A DNA stretch of 18,806 nucleotides from Bacillota bacterium (GTDB taxonomy: Bacteria > Bacillota > Clostridia > Lachnospirales > Lachnospiraceae): assembly GCA_023423045.1 (NCBI GenBank), contig JAFAGA010000094.1, forward strand, positions 1 to 18,806, given 5' to 3'. Shown here in pieces: positions 6,422-12,791 of the stretch (the stretch's first letter is position 1; each line of letters starts with the position of its first letter). A program made the position numbers and the translations under genes. The notes beneath the pieces were generated by a model. It saw nothing but the letters and a program-made list of their open reading frames with translations, was not told where the DNA came from and did not search any database.

Positions 6422-7498
6422 ATGAGAACTTACCTGGTAACCGGAGGAGCCGGTTTTATCGGATCGAATTATATACTATATATGTTGGAGAAGTACGGGG
6501 ATAATATCAGAATCATCAACCTGGATTCCCTGACCTATGCCGGCAATCTGGAGAATCTGAAATCGGTAGAGAGATTAAGCAATTATGAATTTCTTAAGCT
6601 TGATATCTGCGATAAGGAAGCGGTAACAAAAGTGTTTGAGAATAATGATATCGACCGTGTGGTGCATTTTGCGGCGGAGAGCCATGTTGACCGCAGCATA
6701 CGCAATCCGGAAATATTCGTGAATACGAATGTGTTGGGAACGGTAAACCTGCTGAATGCCGCCAAGCTGGCCTGGCAGACAGAGGATGGCTTTCTGCCGG
6801 GGAAGAAATATATACAGGTATCTACGGATGAGGTATATGGCTCCCTGGAGGGAGAGGAGGGGTATTTTTATGAGACAACACCTCTGGATCCTCACAGCCC
6901 TTATTCTGCAAGTAAGGCCAGTGCTGATTTTATTGTGAAGTCTTATGTGGATACCTATCATTTTCCGGCTAACATAACCAGATGCAGCAATAATTACGGA
7001 CCCTATCAGTTTCCGGAGAAGCTGATACCGCTCATGATTAATAATGCACTTTCCGGAAAGAAGCTGCCGGTATACGGAACAGGCAAGAATGTGCGGGATT
7101 GGCTCTATGTCATGGATCATGCCAAGGCAATTGACATGGTGGCGGAGGAAGGCAGAGTTGGTGAGGTTTATAATGTGGGCGGCCACAACGAGAAGAAGAA
7201 CATTGAGATTGTAACCACCATTATCGACACTTTACTCGAGATATTGCCGGAAGAGGATTCGAGGAGAAAGAATGTCGGCAGAGATTTGATTACTTATGTG
7301 GAGGACCGTAAGGGACATGATTTCCGTTATGCGATTGCACCGGATAAGATTAAGTCTGAGCTGGGTTGGGAGCCGGAGACTAATTTTGCAAAAGGCATCC
7401 GGCTGACCATTGAATGGTATCTCCGAAATATGGACTGGATGGACCATGTGACCAGAGGTGATTACCAAAGATATTACGAAGATATGTATCATATATAA
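6422..7498 (+). CDS. rfbB: dTDP-glucose 4,6-dehydratase RmlB
   Basis: It converts dTDP-glucose to dTDP-4-keto-6-deoxyglucose, the second step of dTDP-rhamnose synthesis. Visible motifs are TGGAGFIGSN (7-16) for NAD binding, LDSLTYAGN (34-42), STDEVYG (134-140) with the catalytic Asp136-Glu137 pair, the YSASK motif (Tyr161, Lys165) and RCSNNYGPYQFPEKLIP (187-203). The 358-residue length is normal for the family. A GAGG site at 6411-6414 precedes the start, and the gene is the second of the rmlDB operon. No convincing terminator is seen after it. Confidence 0.95.
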   Translation: MRTYLVTGGAGFIGSNYILYMLEKYGDNIRIINLDSLTYAGNLENLKSVERLSNYEFLKLDICDKEAVTKVFENNDIDRVVHFAAESHVDRSIRNPEIFVNTNVLGTVNLLNAAKLAWQTEDGFLPGKKYIQVSTDEVYGSLEGEEGYFYETTPLDPHSPYSASKASADFIVKSYVDTYHFPANITRCSNNYGPYQFPEKLIPLMINNALSGKKLPVYGTGKNVRDWLYVMDHAKAIDMVAEEGRVGEVYNVGGHNEKKNIEIVTTIIDTLLEILPEEDSRRKNVGRDLITYVEDRKGHDFRYAIAPDKIKSELGWEPETNFAKGIRLTIEWYLRNMDWMDHVTRGDYQRYYEDMYHI

Positions 7499-7595
7499 TA
7501 ACGGTTGCTTGTTATTGAAGAAGGCTGAAGATTATTTTTGATAAGGGAAAGCAAATTTTATTAAAGGTTGCAAGATAAATTATATTGAAGTATGA

Positions 7596-7655
7596 ATTAT
7601 TGAGAGATATATTATTGAGAGATATATTATTGAGAAGGTAAATTACTGAGAGGTA
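7596..7655 (+). repeat. 15-base tandem repeats in the rlmB leader
   Basis: ATTATTGAGAGATAT occurs perfectly at 7596-7610 and 7611-7625, then as ATTATTGAGAAGGTA at 7626-7640 and as a decayed copy to about 7655. The array is non-coding and lies just upstream of the rlmB ribosome binding site. Each unit carries a purine-rich GAGAG. Function is unknown. Confidence 0.6.
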
Positions 7656-7691
7656 AATTTTTGAGGTACAGAAAGGTAAAAGGTTAAGTTC

Positions 7692-8432
7692 ATGCGATAT
7701 GAAGAATTTACGATAGAAGGGCGCAATGCGGTAATGGAAGCATTCCGTGCCGGCAAAACCATTGACAGGCTGTTTGTCCTGGACGGCTGTCAGGATGGCC
7801 CTGTTAAGTCCATTGTACGTGAGGCAAAGAAGACGGATGCAATTATCACCTATGTAAAAAAAGAGCGTCTGGACCAGCTTTCCTCCACAGAGAAGCATCA
7901 GGGTGTCATCGCCTATGCCGCTGCTTATGAATATGCTGAGGTCGAGGATATTCTTCAGGCTGCACGGGAGAAGGACGAGCCCCCCTTCGTTGTGCTTCTG
8001 GACAGTATTGAGGATCCCCATAATCTCGGAGCGATCATCCGTACCGCCCACCAGGCAGGGGCACATGGTGTCATCATTCCCAAACGCCGTGCTGTCGGTC
8101 TAACCGCTACAGTAGCAAAAACCTCTGCCGGTGCCCTTAATTATCTGCCGGTGGCCAAGGTAACTAACCTTTCCGCAACGATTGAAGAGCTGAAGGAAAA
8201 AGGGCTTTGGTTTGTATGTGCCGATATGGAGGGAGAACTGATGTATCGGATGGACCTGAAAGGACCCATAGGGCTGGTGATTGGCAGCGAGGGTGAGGGC
8301 GTGAGCCGTCTGGTTAAGGAAAAATGTGATTTCACGGTAAAGATACCGATGTTCGGTAAAGTGGATTCCCTGAATGCATCGGTTGCTATGGGTGTCGTTG
8401 CGTATGAGATTGTAAGACAGAGAATAGGTTAG
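7692..8432 (+). CDS. rlmB: 23S rRNA (guanosine-2'-O)-methyltransferase RlmB
   Basis: This is a SpoU/TrmH (SPOUT) enzyme that 2'-O-methylates a guanosine of the 23S rRNA peptidyl-transferase region (G2251 in E. coli). An N-terminal L30e-like substrate-binding domain (about 4-78, with EGRNAVMEAFRAGKTIDRL and STEKHQGVIA) precedes the catalytic SpoU domain (about 97-243). Its three motifs are seen: EDPHNLGAIIRTA (107-119), GSEGEG (198-203) and SLNASVA (226-232). AAAAGG (7678-7683) lies 8 bases before the ATG. rlmB beside sigH is the order often seen in Clostridia, although the mini-RNase III gene commonly found next to it is absent here. Confidence 0.92.
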   Translation: MRYEEFTIEGRNAVMEAFRAGKTIDRLFVLDGCQDGPVKSIVREAKKTDAIITYVKKERLDQLSSTEKHQGVIAYAAAYEYAEVEDILQAAREKDEPPFVVLLDSIEDPHNLGAIIRTAHQAGAHGVIIPKRRAVGLTATVAKTSAGALNYLPVAKVTNLSATIEELKEKGLWFVCADMEGELMYRMDLKGPIGLVIGSEGEGVSRLVKEKCDFTVKIPMFGKVDSLNASVAMGVVAYEIVRQRIG

Positions 8433-8447
8433 ATAAGGGAGCAATAT

Positions 8448-8577
8448 CATATACCATGTCGACCCAAGAAAGTGTTCGCCCTGGCGTGATGCGCCTGTCA
8501 TGGACGCTTACAGACGTGGTATATGGAATACAATCTTCATAGACCAGGGAATATCTATGGAACCGGCGGGTCCCTGG
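8448..8577 (+). promoter_or_regulatory. Two hairpins in the rlmB-sigH interval
   Basis: CATATACCATGTC (8448-8460) pairs with GACGTGGTATATG (8513-8525) over 13 bp with one G-U, enclosing 52 bases that contain smaller GGCG/CGCC stems. A second stem joins CCAGGGA (8544-8550) to TCCCTGG (8571-8577). Neither has a U-tract. They would lie in a rlmB-sigH transcript or a sigH leader. No known riboswitch signature is apparent. Confidence 0.4.
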
Positions 8578-8638
8578 AGCAGGAAAAGAAGACTTCTGAG
8601 TGGAGAATGCATCAGGGAGTGTAAGGAGGTTACCTATC

Positions 8639-9271
8639 ATGGGTGCTGTAATCAAATATGATACAATGACTGATGAAGAGATTGTAGACCGAATTCAGAG
8701 CGGAGACCAGCCGGCCATCGACTATCTGATGGAGAAATATAAATACCTGGTTCGCAGCAAGGCTAAGGCCCTGTTCTTAATCGGAGGAGACAGGGACGAT
8801 CTTATTCAGGAAGGGATGATCGGCTTATATAAGGCAATCAGGGATTATCAGCCCGACAAAGATAATTCCTTCTTTAATTTTGCAGATCTGTGCGTTTCAA
8901 GGCAAATTTACAGTGCAATCAAGGCCTCCAACCGTAAGAAGAATATACCGCTGAACACCTATATCTCACTCTATGCCCCTGTCTATGGGGAAAACGGCGA
9001 CATGGAGGATAAAGAATCATTAGTCGATATAATTCATCAAAAATATATATCGAATCCAGAAGAATTAGTTATTGACAAAGAGAATACTAGTATGATAGAA
9101 TATGAACTTGTAAGGCGTCTGAGCGACCTAGAGAAACAAGTTCTAGGCCTATACATGCAAGATTTAAAGTATATGCAGATTGCAGAAGTTCTTGGTAGAG
9201 AGCCAAAGACAATCGATAATGCATTGACTAGGATCAAGACAAAATTAAATCAGGTACTCAGGGAGATCTAG
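8639..9271 (+). CDS. sigH: Sporulation sigma factor SigH-type (Spo0H), 210 residues
   Basis: This is a sigma-70 family factor with region 2 at about residues 24-97 (DLIQEGMIGLYKAIRDYQPD, then FFNFADLCVSRQIYSAIK) and region 4 helix-turn-helix at about 160-205 (LSDLEKQVLGLYMQDLKYMQ, then IAEVLGREPKTIDNALTRIK). Length and motifs fit SigH, which in Bacilli and Clostridia drives transition-state and early sporulation genes. The GTG at 8600 is in frame, but AAGGAGG (8623-8629) directs the ATG at 8639 with 9-base spacing. There is no terminator before tRNA-Thr 15 bases downstream. A general stationary-phase sigma factor is the main alternative reading. Confidence 0.9.
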   Translation: MGAVIKYDTMTDEEIVDRIQSGDQPAIDYLMEKYKYLVRSKAKALFLIGGDRDDLIQEGMIGLYKAIRDYQPDKDNSFFNFADLCVSRQIYSAIKASNRKKNIPLNTYISLYAPVYGENGDMEDKESLVDIIHQKYISNPEELVIDKENTSMIEYELVRRLSDLEKQVLGLYMQDLKYMQIAEVLGREPKTIDNALTRIKTKLNQVLREI

Positions 9272-9286
9272 TTCAATCTTACATCT

Positions 9287-9359
9287 GCTGCTGTAGCTCA
9301 GTTGGTAGAGCACCTCATTGGTAATGAGGAGGTCAGCAGTTCAAGTCTGCCCAGCAGCT
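9287..9359 (+). tRNA. tRNA-Thr (anticodon GGT)
   Basis: A 73-base cloverleaf: acceptor GCTGCTG/CAGCAGC with discriminator T, D-stem GCTC/GAGC, anticodon stem CCTCA/TGAGG around loop TTGGTAA (anticodon GGT, reading ACC and ACU), and T-loop TTCAAGT. The first T-stem pair is an A-C mismatch (49-65). CCA is not encoded. It begins 15 bases after the sigH stop with no promoter between, so it is probably processed from the sigH transcript. Confidence 0.95.
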
Positions 9360-9409
9360 GTCAGATAACCCAAGAAAGTAAGGGTTCATAAAAATTTGGA
9401 AAAGGGAAA

Positions 9410-9433
9410 GGTACTCAGCAGAGTATCTTTTTT
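9410..9433 (+). terminator. Intrinsic terminator of the sigH-tRNA-Thr unit
   Basis: GGTACTC (9410-9416), loop AGCA and GAGTATC (9421-9427) form a 7-bp stem with one G-U, followed by six T (9428-9433). A smaller AACCC/GGGTT stem lies upstream (9367-9386). Confidence 0.8.
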
Positions 9434-9525
9434 ACTATAAAAGACATGGAAATCAGCAGAGATTTTTACATTATTTAGCGTGTTTTTGAGGCTGCAAAAA
9501 TCTTATAAAAAAGTCAATAATTATG

Positions 9526-9554
9526 TTGACAAATCCGAGGTAACATAATATAAT
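9526..9554 (+). promoter_or_regulatory. Perfect consensus promoter for tRNA-Pro
   Basis: TTGACA (9526-9531) and TATAAT (9549-9554) with a 17-base spacer match the sigma-A consensus exactly. Start is expected near 9561, giving a leader of about 26 bases. Confidence 0.9.
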
Positions 9555-9587
9555 ATCTTTGTTGCCCAATCGGGCCAAAACAAATAT

Positions 9588-9662
9588 CGAGGCGTGGCTC
9601 AGCTTGGCTAGAGCGCTGCGTTAGGGACGCAGAGGTCGCAAGTTCAAATCTTGTCGCCTCGA
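9588..9662 (+). tRNA. tRNA-Pro (anticodon AGG)
   Basis: A 75-base cloverleaf: acceptor CGAGGCG/CGCCTCG with discriminator A, D-stem GCTC/GAGC, anticodon stem CTGCG/CGCAG around loop TTAGGGA. Positions 34-36 read AGG, for the Pro codon CCU; G37 and the C1-G72 pair are typical of bacterial tRNA-Pro. A34 at the wobble position is unusual in bacteria, where such tRNAs are mostly Arg(ACG). CCA is not encoded. Six T follow the discriminator directly. Confidence 0.93.
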
Positions 9663-9695
9663 TTTTTTATTTAAAGACAATATACTCAATGTATA

Positions 9696-9740
9696 TCGAG
9701 GCATGAATTGGAACGCTACCAATTCATGCCTCGAGTTTTT
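9696..9740 (+). terminator. 16-bp terminator hairpin that copies the tRNA-Pro acceptor sequence
   Basis: TCGAGGCATGAATTGG (9696-9711) pairs perfectly with its complement at 9719-9734 around the loop AACGCTA, followed by GTTTTTG. It terminates the tRNA-Pro transcript. Ten bases, ATATCGAGGC, are identical to the tRNA 5' boundary (9584-9593), and GCCTCGA repeats the tRNA 3' end (9656-9662). Confidence 0.88.
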
Positions 9741-9765
9741 GTCAGAGCTTTTGGAGGAGATCCTA

Positions 9766-10347
9766 TCACAGAGCTGGTTCCGGAAGTTTCGTAATCGGTA
9801 TTACGGGCAGCGGCTTGTTAGAATGTTCGCCAAGCAGCTTCTCCATCCAGATCATATCATACCAGGTGCCGAATTTATAACCGCACTGAGTGAAGTGCCC
9901 TACCTTGCGGTAGCCCAGATGCTCATGAAAGAGGGCGCTGGCATTGGTCAGAAAGGCATCGGGGGCGGAGGTATAGGCGATACAGGCATTCAGGTTAAGG
10001 ATGTTCTGTTGCTTTAACATGTCCTCCAGTGCAAAATATAACTGTTTGCCGATACCCTTGCCCTGACATTCCGGCCTCAGATAAATTGTAGTCTCTGCGG
10101 CCCAATCATAGGCGGACCTGGCTTTAAAGGGGGATGCATATGCGTACCCGAGTATGGTATCTTCGGATACTGCCAAAAGATAAGGATATTTTTGCTTCGT
10201 CGTCCTTATTCTGTCTGCAAATTCTTCCACTGAGGGAACCTCATATTCAAAGGTGATAGCGGTGTCCGTAACATAAGGGGTATAGATATCCAGAAGATCT
10301 CTGGCATCCTCTTCCTTTGCCATACGGATTGTGAGGGATGCTTGCAT
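9766..10347 (-). CDS. GNAT N-acetyltransferase, phosphinothricin acetyltransferase-like, 193 residues
   Basis: The order of motifs follows the PAT/YwnH-type GNAT subfamily: an N-terminal IRMAKEEDARDLLDIYTPYV, then TAITFEYEVPSVEEF, the acetyl-CoA pyrophosphate loop QGKGIG (95-100) within RPECQGKGIGKQLYFALE, and a C-terminal FHEHLGYRKVGHFTQCGYK followed by WYDMIWMEK. Such enzymes acetylate amines of phosphinothricin, methionine sulfoximine or similar amino acid analogues; the true substrate here is unknown. The last 20 residues (SNKPLPVIPITKLPEPAL) form a proline-rich extension beyond the usual fold. AAGGAA (complement of 10353-10358) serves the ATG. The promoter lies within the first hairpin repeat upstream. 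Confidence 0.9.
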   Translation of the reverse strand: MQASLTIRMAKEEDARDLLDIYTPYVTDTAITFEYEVPSVEEFADRIRTTKQKYPYLLAVSEDTILGYAYASPFKARSAYDWAAETTIYLRPECQGKGIGKQLYFALEDMLKQQNILNLNACIAYTSAPDAFLTNASALFHEHLGYRKVGHFTQCGYKFGTWYDMIWMEKLLGEHSNKPLPVIPITKLPEPAL

Positions 10348-10388
10348 TAAATTTCCTTCTTTCTTTATTAGAGCTTTTATTTTGTTTT

Positions 10389-10416
10389 ATTATATCATGA
10401 AAACAAACTGTGTCCA
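10389..10416 (-). promoter_or_regulatory. Promoter of the GNAT gene inside a hairpin repeat
   Basis: On the minus strand TGGACA (complement of 10411-10416) and TATAAT (complement of 10389-10394) are 16 bases apart, and the -10 is extended by TGA. The promoter lies within repeat copy 1 (10391-10431). Confidence 0.6.
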
Positions 10417-10632
10417 TGATCTTGTTGCTCCAGTCATAATTCATTCAAGTTTGGCACAAAGTGTTTTTCTTGCACAGCTCATCTGCATTTTCATTATATC
10501 ATGAATAAAATATCATGAACAAAACCATGTTTATGATCTCTGCTCCAATCGGAAATTGCATGCAAGCTTGCATTTCCTCATTCTGCTTTTATGATGTCAT
10601 GAATATAAATCATATCCATGATCTACGGCTCC
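10391..10632. repeat. Three degenerate copies of a roughly 40-base hairpin repeat
   Basis: Copies at 10391-10431, 10511-10546 and 10594-10632 share TATCATGAA at one end and CATGATCT (or TATGATCT) then GCTCC at the other, so each can fold on its own ATCATG/CATGAT arms. A half copy (ATATCATGAATAAAA) precedes copy 2. Between copies 2 and 3 lies the 12-base palindrome TGCAAGCTTGCA (10561-10572) flanked by GGAAA and TTTCC. This fills most of the 10348-10798 interval, in which I see no gene. Confidence 0.6.
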
Positions 10633-10668
10633 GCTCGTATGCTCACAAGCAAGCATGCTGTGCGAGCG
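10632..10668. repeat. Inverted repeat CGCTCG/CGAGCG
   Basis: CGCTCG (10632-10637) and CGAGCG (10663-10668) are complements around 25 bases that contain a further ATGCT/AGCAT pair. It directly follows repeat copy 3 and is followed by ATTTTC, a poor terminator tail. It may belong to the repeat element. Confidence 0.45.
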
Positions 10669-10737
10669 ATTTTCTTGAAATGGTTCACGCGTTTATTATA
10701 TATTATCTTTCGGATTTCTGCTAGAAGGAAAACAGGA

Positions 10738-10766
10738 TTGTGCACAGAGGCATCCTCTGGTAAAAT
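10738..10766 (+). promoter_or_regulatory. Weak candidate promoter and palindrome before DUF1848
   Basis: TTGTGC (10738-10743) and TAAAAT (10761-10766) are 17 bases apart. The spacer contains the perfect hairpin CAGAGG-CAT-CCTCTG (10745-10759), a possible operator. The -35 is weak, so this is tentative. Confidence 0.35.
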
Positions 10767-10798
10767 ATAAAAAAGACCAGAAAAGAGGTTTGGAACGT

Positions 10799-11764
10799 AT
10801 GATATTGTCGGCTTCAAGAAGAACGGATCTGCCATGTTATTATTCGCAGTGGCTGATGAAACGGCTGGAGGAGGGTTACGCACTATACTGTAATCCCATG
10901 AACCACGCCCAGATATGTAAAGTCGATTTATCACCGGAGAAGATAGACTGTATCGTGTTCTGGACCAAGGATGCGCTTCCCCTTTTGGATAAGCTGGAGC
11001 GGTTGGAGGAGATGGGGTATTCTTTTTATTTTCAGTTTACCCTGACTCCTTATGGATTGCCCTGCAGCGAACGAGCTCAGGACCCGCTGTCTGCCGGAAC
11101 GTTCTATGGCGGCGAAGACTGCGCTGCAGAAACCTGGGGCAGAGAGATTGAGCCGGGTCTCAGAGATAAGCGAAAGATTATTACAACTTTTCAGCAGCTG
11201 TCACAGCGATGGGGAAGACACAGGGTGCTTTGGAGATACGATCCGATTATATTAAATGACTCCTTTACCATGGAGTATCATAAAAAGCAATTTACCTATC
11301 TTTGTGAGAGTTTGTCCGGATATACGGAGCTATGCACCATCAGCTTTGTGGATTTATATAGTAAACTCAGCAAGCAGGTGAAGGAACAGATAATCAAAAC
11401 AATTACCGAGGAACAGATGCATCAGTTGGCGGCAGGGTTTGCAGAAATTGCCGGGAGATATGGGATTGAACTGCGTGCCTGCTGTGAGACGGTGGACTTA
11501 TCCAAGGAGGGGATTCGTCCTGCTTCCTGCATTGATCGGAATATCATTGAACGGATTCTTGGACGTCCGCTGCAGGTAAAAAGGGACAGAAACCAGCGTA
11601 ATGCTTGCGGCTGTATCCAAAGTGTGGATATCGGCGCCTATAATACCTGCAGGAATGGATGCATCTATTGTTATGCCAATCATAGCGAAGCATCTATTTT
11701 AAAAAATTGTGAGAGACATGATCCGGCTTCGCCGATGCTGATTGGTAATGTGAACAGCATCTAA
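10799..11764 (+). CDS. DUF1848 family protein with C-terminal cysteine cluster, 321 residues
   Basis: The start MILSASRRTDLPCYYSQW, the internal IDCIVFWTKDALPLLDKL, FYFQFTLTPYG, RVLWRYDPIILND, CTISFVDLYSK and the C-terminal CGCIQSVDIGAYNTCRNGC, then IYCYAN, are hallmarks of DUF1848. Cysteines 270, 272, 284, 288 and 291 form a CxC plus CxxxCxxC cluster that resembles a radical-SAM-type iron-sulfur site; family biochemistry is unknown to me. About 30 residues (86-115, rich in Cys and Gly) between FTLTPYG and EIEPGL look like an insertion relative to the typical sequence. The in-frame TTG at 10790 touches the GAGG site (10785-10788), so the ATG at 10799 is preferred. A WYL regulator follows 60 bases downstream. 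Confidence 0.88.
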   Translation: MILSASRRTDLPCYYSQWLMKRLEEGYALYCNPMNHAQICKVDLSPEKIDCIVFWTKDALPLLDKLERLEEMGYSFYFQFTLTPYGLPCSERAQDPLSAGTFYGGEDCAAETWGREIEPGLRDKRKIITTFQQLSQRWGRHRVLWRYDPIILNDSFTMEYHKKQFTYLCESLSGYTELCTISFVDLYSKLSKQVKEQIIKTITEEQMHQLAAGFAEIAGRYGIELRACCETVDLSKEGIRPASCIDRNIIERILGRPLQVKRDRNQRNACGCIQSVDIGAYNTCRNGCIYCYANHSEASILKNCERHDPASPMLIGNVNSI

Positions 11765-11794
11765 AATAATAACGACTATAAATTACTGCGATAT

Positions 11795-11818
11795 GCCGCC
11801 GGAAAGCGGCAATGGAGG
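11795..11818 (+). promoter_or_regulatory. Small hairpin directly before the WYL gene ribosome binding site
   Basis: GCCGC (11795-11799) pairs with GCGGC (11806-11810) around CGGAAA, 3 bases before GGAGG (11814-11818). It leaves the site exposed and might modulate translation; no terminator tail is present. Confidence 0.4.
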
Positions 11819-11824
11819 TTCCTT

Positions 11825-12736
11825 ATGAAAATCGACCGTTTGCTTGGGATTGTAATGATACTCCTGCAGAAGGAGAAGGTTACGGCGCCCTATCTGGCGG
11901 ATAAATTTGAGGTGTCCAGAAGAACAATCAACCGGGATATCGAGGAGTTATGTAAGGCGGGAATTCCGGTAATAACTGCACAGGGCGGCAATGGAGGAAT
12001 ATCTATTGCGGATGGCTACCGGATCGATAAGAGTGTGCTGACATACCGGGAGATGGAGCATATGGCGTCAGCGTTAAGGGGCATGGACAGCGTAGCTTCC
12101 GGGAATGGGACGGAGCAGATCCTGAATAAGTTTTTTGCAAAAAAAGAGCAGGTGCTAGCAGTTCGAGACAGCATCATTATTGACCTGTCCTCCCATTACA
12201 AAAGCTCTTTGACCGATAAGATTGCGGTAATTAAAGAGGCGATTCTGAACAACCGGCTGATTCGATTCCGCTACTATAGCAATAAGGGTGATGAGCTGCG
12301 AACAGTGGAGCCATATTATCTGACCTTCCAATGGGCCGGCTGGTATGTATTTGGTTACTGTGTCCATCGCCAGGATTTTCGGTTATTCAAGCTGAATCGG
12401 TTATGGGAGCTGGAGGATACCGGTACCGTGTTCCCTCCCAGGGAAGTCAGGGAGGAGCAGAAGGATTTCAACAAATGCTTCCGTGATGAGTTCCAAGTAA
12501 TCCTTTTATTTGACCCCGGTGTAAAATATCGGCTCATTGATGAGTATGGCATGGGGGGATTTACAGAACAGGAGGATGGAAGACTTAAGTTCCAAGCCGG
12601 ATTTGACAATAAGGATTATATGCTGAGCTGGATTTTAAGCTTTGGAGATAAAGCGGAGGTCATCTATCCCGGGGAATTGAAACAGGAGATAGAGAAGATT
12701 GCGAAAAATATTCTGAAACATTATCAAGGAACATGA
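11825..12736 (+). CDS. YafY-type transcriptional regulator with HTH and WYL domains, 303 residues
   Basis: An N-terminal winged helix of the HTH_11/DeoR type (about 1-60) has KVTAPYLADKFEVSRRTINR and the GGNGGI wing. A WYL domain (about 135-200) contains the family triad as Trp173-Tyr174-Val175 within AGWYVFGYC and the basic FRLFKLNRL. A C-terminal WCX-like extension (about 215-303) follows. WYL domains sense ligands, often nucleotides or DNA-damage products, and YafY proteins usually regulate neighbouring genes. GGAGG (11814-11818) sits 6 bases before the ATG. The stop codon lies inside a long hairpin. Likely targets are this gene and the adjacent mmcQ-like gene, which is inference. Confidence 0.92.
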   Translation: MKIDRLLGIVMILLQKEKVTAPYLADKFEVSRRTINRDIEELCKAGIPVITAQGGNGGISIADGYRIDKSVLTYREMEHMASALRGMDSVASGNGTEQILNKFFAKKEQVLAVRDSIIIDLSSHYKSSLTDKIAVIKEAILNNRLIRFRYYSNKGDELRTVEPYYLTFQWAGWYVFGYCVHRQDFRLFKLNRLWELEDTGTVFPPREVREEQKDFNKCFRDEFQVILLFDPGVKYRLIDEYGMGGFTEQEDGRLKFQAGFDNKDYMLSWILSFGDKAEVIYPGELKQEIEKIAKNILKHYQGT

Positions 12737-12761
12737 CAGATATATGTCGTGTTCCTTGATA
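12722..12761. promoter_or_regulatory. Long inverted repeat over the WYL stop codon and next -10
   Basis: TATCAAGGAACA (12722-12733) pairs with TGTTCCTTGATA (12750-12761). After one T-G pair, GACA (12735-12738) pairs with TGTC (12745-12748), giving a nearly continuous 17-bp stem with loop GATATA. The TGA stop is in the stem. TGATATAAT (12757-12765), an extended -10, overlaps its right arm. No U-tract follows. It may be an operator for the WYL protein, an attenuating hairpin or an mRNA end. Confidence 0.6.
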
Positions 12762-12791
12762 TAATATTATTAGCAGGAGAGGAGCCAAACA

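Noticed and set aside
7497..7516. AATAAC/GTTATT hairpin as terminator of rmlDB
   Set aside because: Stem is short and AT-only, overlaps the stop codon and lacks an adjacent U-tract.
9703..10017. Plus-strand 104-codon open frame
   Set aside because: It starts inside the tRNA-Pro terminator and runs antisense to the well-supported GNAT gene; no family resemblance or ribosome site.
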